DNA from: Ahaetulla prasina
Lineage: Eukaryota > Chordata > Lepidosauria > Squamata > Colubridae
Length of the DNA: 64,000 nt
Reading direction: 5' to 3'
Assembly: GCF_028640845.1 (NCBI RefSeq)
Contig: NC_080541.1
Location: forward strand, 5,268,435-5,332,434
Part shown: positions 1-12,489 of the stretch, one piece after another
How the letters are laid out: each line of letters starts with the position of its first letter
How positions within the stretch are numbered: position 1 is the first letter of the stretch
Notes under the pieces: model-generated
Database searches by the model: none
What the model was told of the DNA's origin: nothing
Seen by the model: the letters and a program-made list of their open reading frames with translations, nothing else
Made by a program: the position numbers and the translations under genes

Positions 1-572
1 TAACACCGCTCCTGCGCAGTCTGCACTGGCTACCTGTGGTCTTTCGGGTGTGCTTCAATGTGTTGGTTACCACCTTTAAAGCGCTCCATGGCTTAGGGCC
101 CGGGTACTTACGGGACCGCCTGCTGTTACCGTCTGCCTCCCACCGACCCGTACGCTCACACAGAGAGGGTCTTCTCAGGGTGCCGTCCGCCAAACAATGT
201 CGGCTGGCGGCCCCCAGGGGAAGGGCCTTCTCTGTTGGAGCACCCACCCTCTGGAACAAACTTCCCCCCGGTTTACCCCAATTACCTGACCTTCGGACCT
301 TTCGCCGTGAATTGAAAACATATCTGTTCATCCAAGCGGGGCTGGCTTGATTTTTAAATTTTTAAATTTCTGTTTTTTTAATAATTTTAGATTGGAGTAT
401 TTTAGTATAGGTCAATTTGACGGTTTTAATTTTCGGCCATCTTTGAATCTGTATTTTAATTGTTATTTTAATTTTGTATATTATTGTTTTAATCTGGTTG
501 TACACCGCCCTGAGTCCTTCGGGAGAAGGGCGGTATAAAAATCTAAATAAACTAAACTAAACTAAACTAAAC
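1..572 (+). mobile_element. L2-clade LINE, 3' end (truncated by window start)
   Basis: Positions 36-350 translate to the C-terminus of a LINE reverse transcriptase protein (LGPGYLRDRLLLP, REGLLRVPSAKQCRLAAPRG, LRTFRRELKTYLF), the same tail as the larger copies at 17.1 and 53.5 kb. A 3' UTR follows, with the hairpin-forming end CGCCCTGAGTCC ... GGGCGG. It finishes in an AAACT pentamer tail at about 547-572. It is a dead fragment. The clade call rests on domain wording in the longer copies. Confidence 0.8.
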
Positions 573-739
573 ATTAGCATGGATGGCCATACAGTAACTA
601 GGTGAGGCCATCATCCGATGAGTGGCCATGGACAGAGTTTCCATCTGAAGGCCACTAAAAAAAACAAAACCCAGAGCACGACAGAAGTGTTTTTCCAATG
701 ACAACCGCTGCAAGCTGTGGATAGGAAGCAGGAAAAAGG

Positions 740-1560
740 TTCTTTGACAAATCGGCCATCAACAGGCACATTGAGGTAAACAAAAACTGTGTATCGTTTA
801 AAAGGGACGATCAAAAAGCTAAAAAGGAGAGCCAAATGCCTGTTCAACACTCACATAAGCAGAGATTGACGCCAAGAGTACTACTAGAGCAACAATCAAG
901 CGCTAAATAATATCCCAATCCAAGAAACATCAATTCAAACAAATAGTAAACAATAACCTAATGAAGGAAGCACCAAGAGCACGCCCACCAGCACTGACAG
1001 GGCAAACCACTTGTATGTAAAAAGAAACCCAACCCTACTCCCTACAAGCACTGATGATGATCCCTAGTTGGGTAATGAAACATCTGCAAGGAAACAACCA
1101 GGTTTGCAGAGCAACAAGGCCTTTGTGATTCTCCTTCTCTTCCTCTCCTCTTGCTCCTCCGCTCCACAAACACCTCTCCACTTTAGTACTGATGGAATTA
1201 CCTAGTTGGGTAATGAAATGTCTTCAGGAAAACAGAGAGCACCAAGGACTCTACAGTCCTCCTCCTCCTCCTCCTCCTCCTCCTCCTCCTCCTCCTCCTC
1301 CTCCTCCTCCTCCTCCTCCTCCTCCTCCTCCTCTCCCTTTTCCTGCTCCATGCAACTTCCCCTCCCTTCTACGATTAATGTTGTTACCTAGTTGGGTAAT
1401 GAAACATCTGCAAGGAAACAACAAAGCTCAGAGAGCACAAGGACCCCACAGTTTTCCTCCTCCTCCTCCTCCTCCTCCCTGCAGCTTCCCCTTCCTTCTA
1501 GCTCGGATGATGTTACCTAGTTGGGTGATGAAACATCTGCAGAATGAAACAAGAGAGCAT
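740..1560 (+). mobile_element. Penelope-like element fragment with four hammerhead-like units
   Basis: A degraded element body (about 740-1050) resembles the bodies at 31.98 and 34.56 kb. It is followed by plus-strand hammerhead-like units near 1051, 1189, 1371 and 1501. Each has the order CTGATGA-like box, CCTAGTTGGG hairpin, GAAACATC, TGCAAG, then CACCAAGGACC and a CT-rich spacer. The second unit has GAAATGTC in place of GAAAC. Assignment to Penelope-like elements is inference from the ribozyme-like ends. Confidence 0.5.
1256..1334 (+). repeat. (TCC)n microsatellite
   Basis: An uninterrupted TCC triplet run lies in the CT-rich spacer of a hammerhead-like unit. The long Pro and Ser translations across it are artefacts. 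Confidence 0.95.
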
Positions 1561-1641
1561 CAAGGACTCCATAGGAAAACAGAAAATTTGCAAACAGTCC
1601 AAAACAGCTTCCCCTCCAGCACAGCCTTGAGAAAAAATGTT

Positions 1642-2398
1642 CCAGCATTTATTTTTCCATCGTGAAAATTCTGGATCAGAAGATAATGAATAAAATGTTC
1701 GTGCGAGATGCTTCTGAGAATACTGGTAATATGTGCCTGCCAGTAATTAGTTAAGGGGAGGGAGGGAATTACCGAGTCATTAGAGAAATGCTTAGGAAAG
1801 CTTGCACCGGGAAAATGTAAAGAGAGAATGACTTCGTTGGAGAGCCATTTCAGGAAATTCATCTTAAAAACTTTGTGTGTCGGTTACCGCAGTGTCAAAA
1901 GTAGTCAGAGCACTTTCCTAACACAACTTGCTCAACTCCTGTCTTTTAAAGCCAACATCTCATTGTCTCAAAGAGAAATCAGGAAATTTGAGGCCAATGA
2001 GGAAAATGAACCAAGAATGATGGAGTTCACTTTTATTCCCCTATGACTTTACTCAATTTTCAGATTTCTGGACTAATACGAGAAGGCAAATTCTGAATTC
2101 TGCACTTTTCAGAAACTGACATGACTTTCTATTCCATCCATGTGCAAAAGATGAAAAATTGCTTACATTAAATCAGTGTATAAATCAGTTGTGGAAATGC
2201 TTCCTTCTTTTAGTAAATTCTTTTGCAAATGATATACCAATATGTGTATTTTGCAGTTAGTTGGATAGTGCAAGGCTGTCGTGCGCTCCACCTGCACATT
2301 TAAAAGAGGTGAATATTCCAATAAAGAACAGTAGGGGATGATCATAAGGAATGTTGAGCATGTGATACAACATTTTCAGTAGTTTTTTTTTTTTTAAG
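1642..2398. other. Intronic sequence, no recognisable feature
   Basis: AT-leaning single-copy-looking DNA. I see no splice-flanked coding segment or familiar repeat. A T-run at 2386-2395 precedes the repeat that starts at 2399. Confidence 0.4.
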
Positions 2399-2552
2399 TA
2401 CAGGATGTCCTCGACTTGCAACAGTCCACTTAGTGTCCATTTGAAGTTACAAGGGCATGGATAAAAGTGATGTTTGGGAGAAATATCCCTCTGGTTAAGT
2501 TCCAAGCTAAGAGAAAGACACTGGAAACAACAGAGGCTTATCGGAAAGAGGG

Positions 2553-3143
2553 TGTTGTGTCTTCGGCTCCCGAGCCTGGCTTCTTGGCAGAGAGTGACTC
2601 AGAGAGTGAGGGGGAAGAGCCAACAGGGCTTCCCTCTGCAGGACCTTCCTCTCGGGCTCTGCTCCAGGATCCATAGGCAGGCCAGGTGGAGGAGATGACG
2701 AGGCCTCTTTCTCCCACAGGTTTCCCCCTCCCAGGAAACGCCTCAAGACTCAGCTGCTGACAATCAGTCCTGGTTAAATCCCAGGCATTGCAGAAAGGAG
2801 AGGCGGGAACAACAAAAGAAGGGGTAGGGCAGGTCTAGAGAGTGCTGAGTCATGGAGCCACACCCCACAGGGTATAAAAGCAGGAGGAGCTGCTCTATAG
2901 CTTCTTGTGACGGACAAAAACTGACTCTTGAAAACTTTGGCTGCAATATTTTGAGACTAAGACTTTGGCTTCTGGATTTCTGTTTATTTCTGAACTGCAG
3001 TTATGCTGGTCTCAGGAGATAAGAGAACTTGGCAGGCAATCGCAGGTTCGTTGCCAGAACTGATATCTGTCATAGGAGTAAATTGCTGGCAAATATATTC
3101 AGCTCGCGTGTCTTCTTGGTTGTGGTTTGCGGGGGACAGAACA
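2553..3143 (+). mobile_element. Solo LTR, endogenous retroelement family A (TGTTGTG type)
   Basis: It starts TGTTGTGTCTTCGG and contains CTGAGTCATGGAGCCACACC followed by a TATAAAA box near 2873, as in the other copies of this LTR group. No clean target-site duplication is visible and the 3' edge is estimated. No gag, pol or env coding sequence adjoins it. Confidence 0.5.
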
Positions 3144-3444
3144 TATCATGTCCTCTTCTTCTTAATCCCATCATCCTGTAGCTGGAGGTCTTTTGTTTTG
3201 TAGATTGGCTGGCCCAGTCTTTCTTAATGGGCACCAAATATCTGCTGGGGGCGGGGTGGCTATTAAGAGTGAGTCTGCTTCCTGCCTCTAAAAAAAAAAC
3301 ACATGATCTCCATTTCTTATTTAGAGAAATATAATATTATGCTTTTTTAATATTTCCAAAATATCTCATTCTTCAAGGATGGGTAGGGGGACTTCCCTCA
3401 CTGATTTATGACCATTTTCCACACTTGACAACCGTTACAGTATC

Positions 3445-3969
3445 TGTTGTGCCTCGTCCACTTTCCCCGCAGCCGGGGCCTTCTTATCTGCTTCCGAACG
3501 CTGAGGAATGTCCTAGCATGCCTCCCGGCCCCAGCCCTGGCTCCATGCCCAGACAGGCTGAGGAGGAAGAAGCGCCTCCAGTCCCCAGCCCTGGCTCCAT
3601 GCCCAGCAAACAAAGCAACTAGACCCCTCCCCCTCCCCCACAGCATGTGAGCCTGAGGAAGATCAATTACCAACAGCTGCAGACTGGAGTGACCCTCGCT
3701 TCAGGAGAATTGATAAGCGGCGTCAACAGAAGGAAGGGAGGGGCAGGCCGGGATAAGTGCTGAGTCATGGAGCCACACCCCATGGCCTATATAAAGGACC
3801 TGCTTTCTGGCATTCTCTGAGTCAGGCAAAGTCTACCTTATCTTGCTGAAATCACTTTCTGGTCTCCTGCCTGCCTTGAGGACTTTGCTAGGACTTTGGC
3901 AGAGCTGCAGAGGCACGCCTGATTCGGATTTCCCTGACCCGGCCGTCAGCGGAGGAGTGGGACACGACA
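3445..3969 (+). mobile_element. Solo LTR, family B (TGTTGTG...CACGACA), 525 bp with perfect TSD
   Basis: The element runs from TGTTGTGCC to ACACGACA and is flanked on both sides by GTATC (3440-3444 and 3970-3974), a perfect 5-bp target-site duplication typical of retrovirus-like LTR insertions. A TATATAAA box lies near 3788 after the shared CTGAGTCATGGAGCCACACC block. It interrupts the older repeat at 2399-4242. No internal coding region remains, so it is a recombined solo LTR. Confidence 0.85.
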
Positions 3970-4250
3970 GTATCCCCGTGGTCACGCGATCCAAATTTGA
4001 GACACTTGCTCAACTGGCTCATATTTATGACGGTTGCAGCATCCCGGAGGGGGGGGGAGTCACGTGATCCCCTTTTGCAATCTTAAGTCGATGGGGAAAG
4101 GCAGATTCACTGAACCGCCAGGTTATTACCTTCACAACTGCAGTGGTGCACTTAACAAACGGTCATAACATGGAGCAAAGCTCACTGAACAATTCTCCCG
4201 CTCAGCAACAGACATTTTGGTCGTCAGTCAAGGGGTACAGTACATTGCAT

Positions 4251-4557
4251 CAGTGGTGGGTTTCAAAATTTTTACTACTGGTTCTGTGGGTGTGGCTTGG
4301 TGGGCATGGCGTGGCTTGGTGGGTGTGGCTTGCTGGGCGTGGCAGGGGAAGGATACTGTAAAATCTCCATTCCCTCCCCAATCCAGGGGAAGGTTACTGC
4401 AAAATCCCCATTTCCTCCCGATCAGCTGGGACTCGGGAGGCAGAGAATAGATGGGGGCGGGGCCAGTCGGAATTTTTACTACCGGTTCTCCGAACTACTC
4501 AAAATTTCCGCTACCGGTTCTCCAGAACTGGTCAGAACCTGCTGAAACCCACCTCTG
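4251..4557 (+). mobile_element. hAT-like MITE (CAGTGGTGGG ends)
   Basis: The ends CAGTGGTGGGTTTC and GAAACCCACCTCTG are inverted repeats. The flanks CATTGCAT (4243-4250) and TATTGCAT (4558-4565) match at 7 of 8 positions, an 8-bp duplication as for hAT transposons. The interior has the GTGGCTTGGTGGG block and ACTACCGGTTCTCCGAACTA shared with copies at 16440, 40512 and 46525. No transposase. Confidence 0.75.
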
Positions 4558-5090
4558 TATTGCATCCAGAGGTGGTGATTCAAGGTGTTTTGTTATTGCC
4601 TGTAAAGTCCTACATTGCTTAGGGGGCCAAGCTACTTGTGAATCCATCTGGGTCCCGATTGATCGATCAGAATAGAGCTGGAAGGGACCTTGGAGGGATC
4701 TTTCCTGCTTGCCCCACCAGATCTGGCAGGAAGAAGCATGCTTTGGGTCCCTTCGATCAAACAACATCCTCTCGTCGGACCCCAGAGTTGTGCCCTATAG
4801 AAGAGCATCCAACCCTTCTCTCCCTCACCAAAAAGCCACGTGGTTCTAACCCGGTTATTTCCCCAGTCTTTGGCTCACTAGGTATTATCTAGTTATGATT
4901 TATCAATTATGATTTATCCATTATTTATCCAGTATTATTTTACTGAATCATAATAACAGCGACAGGTGACTTGGTGAAAATCCCAAAACATCTGCAGTGC
5001 CATTTGAACACCGTCAGCATGGACAACATCCCCATCCGTCAATTGCGAAAGGCAGCTTTCCTTGAAATATGTTGTTACATCCTGCGATAA

Positions 5091-5217
5091 TGTATCTATC
5101 TCTATCTATCTCTCGTGTCTCTCTCTGTCTTTGTCTCTCCACCCATCTGTCTATCCTATCTATATCCCCTTCCCCCCCTCTCTCAACTATTGTATCTGTC
5201 TATCATCTATCTCTATC

Positions 5218-5270
<53 letters not shown>

Positions 5271-5772
5271 ATCTATCTCTATCCATCCATCCATCCATGT
5301 ACCTGTCTATATCTAATTTATTTTTCTTTGTCTTTCTATCTATCATCATGCATCTATCTATCTAGCTAGCTAGCTAGCTAGTTAGCTATCGATCAGCTAT
5401 TTCAGATTTGACATCATCATCATCCTCCTGCGGTCATATCTTTAACAGCATCAAACATCCACATCTGCCTATCCCAAGTCCTTGGGAAAGACTCGATAGG
5501 TGGATAAAAATGCCAAATCAAGTCTAAACATCTGGATGATTGTGTGACCAAGCATAGTAATATTTATCGCCTATCTGTCATCTGTCAATCATCTTTCATC
5601 TATTTTAGATACGTATCATCTGTCTAATGTATCATCTGCCTCTGTCTGTCTGTTTGTCTGTCTATCTCTCAGTATCTATCTGTCTGATTGTCTGTCTGTC
5701 TATTAATGTAATCCATTCCACTCCAATCCAACCCAACCCAACCCAACCCAATCCAATCCAATCCAATCCTTC
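5091..5772 (+). repeat. TATC/TCTG tetramer tracts and CCAAC/CCAAT pentamers
   Basis: Tetranucleotide (TATC)n at 5215-5268 lies within a broader TCTA/TCTG-rich region to 5400, then a second TCTG tract at 5560-5705. A (CCAAC)n(CCAAT)n pentamer run follows at 5717-5772. Low-complexity translations here are not genes. Confidence 0.9.
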
Positions 5773-5882
5773 TCATTAGATGCAGAAATTGAAGTGAAAT
5801 CACCATTAAAATCAGTGTCCTTTCTTATAGGACATTTTTTTTGAATTCTGCTATATCTTTTCTTCTTCTTCTGCCATATGTT

Positions 5883-6027
5883 AGAATAGAATAGAATAGA
5901 ATAGAATTTTATTGGCCAAGTGTGATTGGACACACAAGGAATTTGTCTTGGTGCATATGCTCTCAATGTACATAAAAGAAAAGATACGTTCATCAAGGTA
6001 CAACATTTACAACACAATTGATGGGAC
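5883..6027 (-). mobile_element. LINE 3' end with (AGAAT)n tail
   Basis: An AGAAT pentamer run is joined to TTTTATTGGCCAAGTGTGAT and TTTGTCTTGGTGCATATGCT, the reversed 3' end of the LINE seen in sense orientation at 53.1 and 54.8 kb. The fragment is 5' truncated. Confidence 0.75.
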
Positions 6028-6029
6028 AT

Positions 6030-7030
<1,001 letters not shown>

Positions 7031-7054
7031 TGAAGGCACCAAGCCTATTCAAAT

Positions 7055-7845
7055 TCAAATTCAGAACAGAACTGGAAAGGACCTTGGAGGTCTTCTAACC
7101 CAAACCCTTGCTCAAGCAGGAGAGCCTATGCCATTTGAGACAAGTGGCTGTCCACTCTCTTCTTAAAAGCCTCAAGTACAATAGAAGAAATGGATATTGA
7201 AAGTTACTAATTTGGCTGAGATGGCTAAAATCTCAGCCTTTCTGAAAGACACTACACAAGAAAAATATCTAACTGAATGGAAAAAATGGATTGACTATAT
7301 GCAAAATAGATATCAGATTAAGAGATTTCAGATTGCCTTTGAATGATTAGGATGTGTTTATCTCTGATTTGTATGGGGGAAGTTAGGATGTGAGAAGAAG
7401 GGGGGGATTATAATTTGTGTTAGGAAAAATTTAGCGTATGATTGTTTTTTTCTTTTGAATTATACCTTGTGTTTGTTCTGGGAAGTCAGGGGAGGGAGGA
7501 GGGTGGTTTTGGAGGAGGGGGATGGAGGGGGGGAGGGGGGAAAAGGGGGATGAAAATTTTTGTAAAAACTTTTTCAATAATAAAAAAAAGCCTCAAGTGA
7601 TGGAGCACCCACAACTAAGCCGTTCCACTGATTCCGTCAGGAAATTTCATTCTAAGTCGAATCTCTCCTTGATTAGTTTCCATCTATTGTTTCTTGTCCT
7701 GCCTTCTGGTGCTTTGGAGAATAGGTGGACCCCCCATCTTCTTTGTGGCTGCCCTTTAAATACTAGAATACTGCTATCATGTCCCCCCAGTCCTTCTTTT
7801 CTCTGGACTAGCCATACTTAAATCCTGCAACCATTCTTCATGTTT
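7055..7845 (-). mobile_element. CR1 LINE 3' fragment, interrupted by L1
   Basis: Reverse-oriented CR1 tail: GGACCTTGGAGGTCTTCTAA and the 'multiple-mapping' style consensus continue to 7164, resume at 7599 and run to about 7845. The minus strand encodes the end of CR1 ORF2. The gap is a later L1 insertion flanked by a 13-bp duplication. The older element ends in an (ATTC)n run. Confidence 0.8.
7178..7585 (+). mobile_element. 5'-truncated L1 insertion with 13-bp TSD
   Basis: The 5' part encodes an L1 ORF2-like C-terminus (EKYLTEWKKWIDYMQNRYQ). A G-rich 3' UTR follows, ending in AATAA plus an A-run. AAAAGCCTCAAGT occurs at 7165-7177 and again at 7586-7598, a perfect target-site duplication inside the host CR1. 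408 bp, dead on arrival. Confidence 0.85.
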
Positions 7846-7886
7846 CATTCATTCATTCATTCATTCATTCATTCATTCATTCATTC
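7843..7886 (+). repeat. (ATTC)n microsatellite
   Basis: Perfect ATTC tetramers at the end of the CR1 copy. Confidence 0.95.
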
Positions 7887-8203
7887 CCTCAAGTCTTTAT
7901 GCCTTGGTTATCAGAACTAACATTCCTCAAAAGCTAATCTGGAGCTTCCGAAGTACTGACTCCAATTTTCCAAACCAGGAAATGGAGTTCCATCCAATCC
8001 TAATTCTCCATGACCTCATGACCTCTGGGGCTTGCCGTAAATGACAACACAGAAAGTGCAGACAAGGAGAACTTGTCAGGTAGCTTTCACGCTTAAGACA
8101 GGACTAGAACTCACTGTCTCCAGATGATTGGCCCAAAGCCACTTAGTCATTTTTCATGCGTAAGATAGGACTAGAACTCACTGTCTCCTGGTGATTGCCT
8201 CAA
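7887..8203. other. Intronic sequence with a short internal repeat
   Basis: AGGACTAGAACTCACTGTCT occurs twice (about 8101 and 8167), followed by similar words. This suggests a small local duplication. Nothing else recognised. Confidence 0.4.
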
Positions 8204-8736
8204 TGTTGTGTCCTGCCAGCCACCGGCCCCTTCACCAGCCAAATCAGAGAAGGAGGAGGTGGCGTGGGAATCGGAGTCAACATCAAGGTAACCTGAGAGC
8301 TCCGTGGGGGAAGAGGGAATGGAGCTGGCAGAGAGAGAGAGAGACAGAGGCAGAGCCTGGGCCATCCATCAGTCTTCAGATGGAGAGTCAACAGCCCCCA
8401 GGTCTGGAAGTGGCTGATGAGTAAGAGGAAGAATTAGCTGGGTCCAGTGCCTGACACATTGATGCACAGAATGCAGAGGAGAGGAGAACAATGGAAATCT
8501 ATGGGCCAGTCCCTGGGAAGGAAGAGCCACCACTGCTAGTGAAACCCCACCCTAGCTCTGGGAATAAAAGGCAGGGGGCAGAGATGAATAAATGTGGCAG
8601 ACAACTATTCATCTCCGAGCCAGACAGACTTGTAAGCCTGCTTTGAGAGAGAAACTTTTTGCCGGGGCTCCTAATTAAAAGAATCTTCGAGTTAACTTCA
8701 GAGGGTTGGTTGTGTTTGGGGAGTTGGGTCAGAACA
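8204..8736 (+). mobile_element. Solo LTR, family C, 533 bp with perfect TSD
   Basis: It starts TGTTGTGTCCTGCC and ends GGGTCAGAACA. CTCAA flanks it at 8199-8203 and 8737-8741, a perfect 5-bp duplication. It contains GAATAAAAGGCAGGGG (TATA-like) and a downstream AATTAAA. The minus copy at 46954-47475 belongs to the same family. No internal genes adjoin. Confidence 0.85.
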
Positions 8737-8741
8737 CTCAA

Positions 8742-9480
8742 GGTCACTCAGCCGGCTTTAATGCCGATGCCATTTTATCATCATTAGCCACCAACTCCCG
8801 CCAAGCTCATCTTTAAAGAGCAAATTAGCTAGAAAATCCGTCTTGATCTGGACAGCTTCCTTTTCTACCGAGCTCTTAATCTCTCCATCTTTAAACATCA
8901 GGCCCATCTGCTGCCCCGTTTCTCCTAACCCTGTAGAAAACGCAGGGAAAAATTTCGCTTCCGTGGCAGATGTTAAACTAAGAATGCATTCGGTGCTGGA
9001 ACCGGCCAACGGAATCGTCAAGCTGGATTAGGAAGCACAGTCTTGGGTCTCCCTAATTGGATTAAGCTAATTGCTTCTAGGTGGATCTGGGAATATTCCT
9101 AGCGCAGCAGGAAATGTGATGTTATCAACTCTACCAGAAAGGACGTAAGACGTTCGAAGGACTGTCCACGGCCATCGGGTTTTCAGACGGGAGGGGGGAG
9201 AGAGAGAGAGAGAGAGAGAGACCCAGAAGCTGAGATGACAATGAGGCATGGTTTAATGTAAACTGCAGCCTTAATTCAGATGATGGGAATTATATGGGGC
9301 AATAGATCTCTAATGAAGCTAATTTTACGGTGATGCTTATCTCCCAGGCTTGGAAGTGCATGGAGCGTGTAGAAATGTGGCTGAGAGGTTACAAGTCTTC
9401 CTTGATCTTCTGTACACATGGACAGGTAATCATTTTGAGATTACCACTGGAAGTGCTGGGAAAAACTCATCGTTCTGGAA
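8742..9480. other. Intronic sequence, mostly unique
   Basis: Contains an (AG)n run at about 9198-9221. Otherwise no recognised repeat. The stretch 8860-9030 is free of simple repeats and reads open on the plus strand, but it has no splice context or recognisable protein. Confidence 0.4.
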
Positions 9481-9691
9481 TATGCCACTCAGGGGTGGCG
9501 TTCATTTACCTTCCCTCCCGGTTTGCAAATGTGAGCACAGCAATGTATTCACATTGCTCGCCAGCGCCTCGTCCGCACATGTGCACCGCCTTCCGTGCAT
9601 GTGCTTTGCTCACACGTGTGGCTTTGCTCACGTGTGTGGCAAAAAAATGTGGCTAAATAGGATAGGCATACAGCTGGGGAGGGGGAGGGCC

Positions 9692-10218
9692 TGTCGTGTC
9701 CCACTCCTCCGCTGACGGCCGGGTCAGGGAAATCCGAATCAGGCGTGCCTCTGCAGCTCTGCCAAAGTCCTAGCAAAGTTCTCAAGGCAGGCAGGAGACC
9801 AGAAAGTGACTTCAGCAAGATATGTTTAGACTTTGCCTGACTCAGAGAATGCCAGAAAGCAGATCCTTTATATAGGCCATGGGGTGTGGCTCCATGACTC
9901 AGCACTTATCCAGGCCTGCCCCTCCCTTCCTTCTGTTGCCTCCGTCTATCAAGTCTTCTGACGCGAGGGTCACTCCAGTCTGCAGCTGTTGGCAATTGAC
10001 CTCCCTCAGGCTCACATGCTGTGGAGGAGGGGGAGGGGTCTAGTTGCTCCGTTTGCCTGGGCATGGAGCCAGGGCTGGGGGTTGGAGATACTTCCTCCTC
10101 TTCAGCCTGTCTGGGCATGGAGCCAGGGCTGGGGCCGGGAGGCATACTAGGACATTCCTCCGTGTTCGGAAGCAGATAAGAAGGCCCCGGCTGTGGTGAG
10201 ATCGGACGAGACACAACA
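9692..10218 (-). mobile_element. Solo LTR, family B, 527 bp with perfect TSD
   Basis: On the minus strand it reads TGTTGTGTCTCGTCC to GACACGACA. GGGCC occurs at both flanks (9687-9691 and 10219-10223). It is a close relative of 3445-3969, including the GAGTCATGGAGCCACACC block and TATATAAAGGA. Its flanks belong to a CAGGGGTGG/accggt-type MITE remnant (about 9494 to 10295). Confidence 0.85.
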
Positions 10219-10332
10219 GGGCCCACCCGCGATTTCCACTACCAGTTTGGGCGAACCGGTCTGAAGCGGCTGAATACTACCTCTGATGCCACTCCAATGG
10301 AGGGGGTCTTTTCTAAGAGCCCCCAAGTTACC

Positions 10333-10710
10333 TGTCAATTTTGGAAGGCATTTTTTTTTTTTTGCTTCTTAACTGCCACATATTTTAGTTGGGGAAGTTG
10401 GGAGGGGGTTGTTGTTGGAGCGGTAGAAAGTTAGTCATAACAACATTCCGTATTCAGGGACATCCTGCGTCTGATGTAGACTGCCTGAAGATTGTATCCA
10501 ATTGAGTGTGAAGAGTTGACTGGACAATGTGATGAACTTGTGGGTGTGGGGCAGGGCTGTGAACTGTCAACTGGGTGTGGAAAACCTGGAAGCTTTCAGT
10601 TTCGGGTTTTCCCAGCTGTGCCAACATGACATCTCTAATAAATTGGAACTTTGAGGAACCTCAAGCCTCAGAGCTTTATTTTGTTGGGGGTGTTCCTTGG
10701 AACCCTGACA
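10333..10710 (+). mobile_element. Solo LTR, family D (TGTCA...TGACA), 378 bp with perfect TSD
   Basis: The ends TGTCA and TGACA are inverted repeats. TTACC flanks on both sides (10328-10332 and 10711-10715). An AATAAA signal lies in CTCTAATAAATTGG, then TTGTTGGGGGTGTTCCTTGG and AACCCTGACA. A related 3' end occurs at 51007-51187. Retrovirus-like LTR without internal genes. Confidence 0.8.
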
Positions 10711-10756
10711 TTACCAATAGAAAAAACTGAATGGTGGCTGAAGTCTTTTTTCTCCT

Positions 10757-11283
10757 TTCATCCAGGGAGACTTGGAATACTGCATCCAATTTTGGCCACC
10801 ACAGTATAAAAACAGGACATTGAGACTCCGGAACGAGTGCAGAGAAGAGCAACCTAAAAGGATTAGGGGACTGGAGGATAAAACTTTCGAATAAAGGTTG
10901 CAGGAATTGGGTTTCTCTAGTCTAGTGAAAAGAAGGACTGGGGTGACACGGTAGAAATCTTCCAGTATCTCAGGGGTTGCCACAAAGAAGAGGGGACTCA
11001 GCCTGGTTATCCAAAGCACCAGAAGGCAGGAGAAGAAGCAATGGATGGAAATTAATCAAGGAGAGAAGCAACCTAGAATTAAGGAGAAATTTACTAACAG
11101 TTAGAACAATCAACCAGAAGAACAGCTTGCCACCAGAAGTTGTGGGGGCTCCAACATTGGAGACTTTTAAGGAGAGACTGGACAGTTACTTGTCTGACCT
11201 GGGATAGGGGTCTCCTGCTTGACCAGTGGGTTGGAGTAGAAGACCTCCAATGTCCCTTCCAACTCTGTTATTCTGTTATAAGG
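10757..11283 (+). mobile_element. CR1 LINE ORF2 3' end, sense orientation
   Basis: Sense CR1 tail: GAATACTGCATCCAATTTTG, GAGTGCAGAGAAGAGCAAC, the GGGGTTGCCACAAAGAAGAG block and AACAGCTTGCCACCAGAAG. It ends near CCAACTCTGTTATTCTG. The translation matches the CR1 ORF2 C-terminus but carries stops, so it is a pseudo-element. Confidence 0.85.
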
Positions 11284-11668
11284 GTGATATGGTAGCTGAA
11301 GAGGTCAGCTGCTGAATGCCAACGAAGGACACGGCTATTTTCAAGAGACGCAGAAAGATGCTGTATTTGTCCCCTCGTGTGTTCCAAGTTTGACTTCCTT
11401 CCAAAGGGCTGCGTAAGGCTATGACAGAGAAATCTAAAGTTATTATTCATTCTGCAGAGAGAGAAAGTGTCTTCTGCATGTGTTCCCAGGAGTTCGATCC
11501 TAGGTGGAGGCAGATGTTTCCCTATCTGGGCACGATGAGAATATATCTGCTGAATATAATTCCGCATTGGTGACAGGAAGGGCATCTGGCCAGTAAACGC
11601 TCAGCTCCATTCAATTGCCCAGATTCCACCCTGCAAGGATTTATGGGGTCATTAAAAAGAGATGATGA

Positions 11669-11680
11669 TGATATCGATCA

Positions 11681-11768
<88 letters not shown>

Positions 11769-11783
11769 AAGAGATGGAAATAG

Positions 11784-11850
<67 letters not shown>

Positions 11851-11897
11851 GAGATAGAGAGATAGAGAGATAAAAGATAGATGGAAATAGAGATAGG

Positions 11898-11962
<65 letters not shown>

Positions 11963-11979
11963 AAGATAGATGGAAATAG

Positions 11980-12014
<35 letters not shown>

Positions 12015-12050
12015 TGGATGACAGACAGACAGACAGATAGATAGATTTTA
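11669..12050 (+). repeat. Bkm-like (GATA)n with (GACA)n and (GA)n
   Basis: Long GATA runs at about 11683-11765 and 11785-11850, a GA run near 11932-11959, and a GACA block at 11989-12040. The GATA/GACA pairing is the composition of the banded-krait minor satellite (Bkm) known in snakes. Confidence 0.95.
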
Positions 12051-12486
12051 TGTTTTATCTACAGGAATAAAATGCAAAACAAGGAAAACAGAAAAAATAT
12101 ATATACAACAAAAAAAATGGGTACAAAAAAGAAAAGAAAATGACCCAAACATCAAATAAGTCTATTACTCCACACAGAAAAATAAAATAAAAATCCACCC
12201 TTGGCGGGAAAAACAATTCAAATAGAGCTGAAAAAAATCTCCTCCCCTTACATAGCGGGTCTACAGATAATTATAAGCTTTCTCATCCTTACTTAATGCG
12301 AAAAATGTATAAACAAATATCCCGCATGTTGTTCAGAAACAAATATTTGTAATCATCAAATTGACCCGACATCTAATCATAATAAAAATTACCGTCTTGT
12401 AAACAGCCGCATCAACATTCTGTCAGCCAAATATTTATCTCTTGAATTCCAAACCTTGAAAAAAAGTGAGTCTTAACTATAATCTA
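12051..12486. other. AT-rich intronic sequence
   Basis: A-rich, possibly an old retroelement tail (ATAAAATGCAAAACAAGG). Not identified. Confidence 0.35.
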
Positions 12487-12489
12487 GGT

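Larger units (their letters stand above)
2399..4242 (+). repeat. Old interspersed DNA repeat, split by two LTRs
   Basis: Pieces at about 2399-2475, 3400-3444 and 3970-4242 read as one element type. The first begins CAGGATGTCCTCGACTTGCA, the middle has TATGACCATTTTCCACACTT, and the last has CACTTAACAA and GGTCGTCAGTC. The same family recurs at 44857-44947 and, reversed, around 49100-50070. Terminal CAGG...CCTG-like ends would suit a DNA transposon, but I cannot name it. Confidence 0.5.

Noticed and set aside
2553..3969. Full endogenous provirus between two LTRs
   Set aside because: The LTRs at 2553 and 3445 are different families, only 300 bp apart, and each has its own boundaries; no gag/pol/env.
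9692..10226. 106-codon Pro/Ser-rich protein (minus strand)
   Set aside because: Lies entirely in a solo LTR with perfect TSDs.
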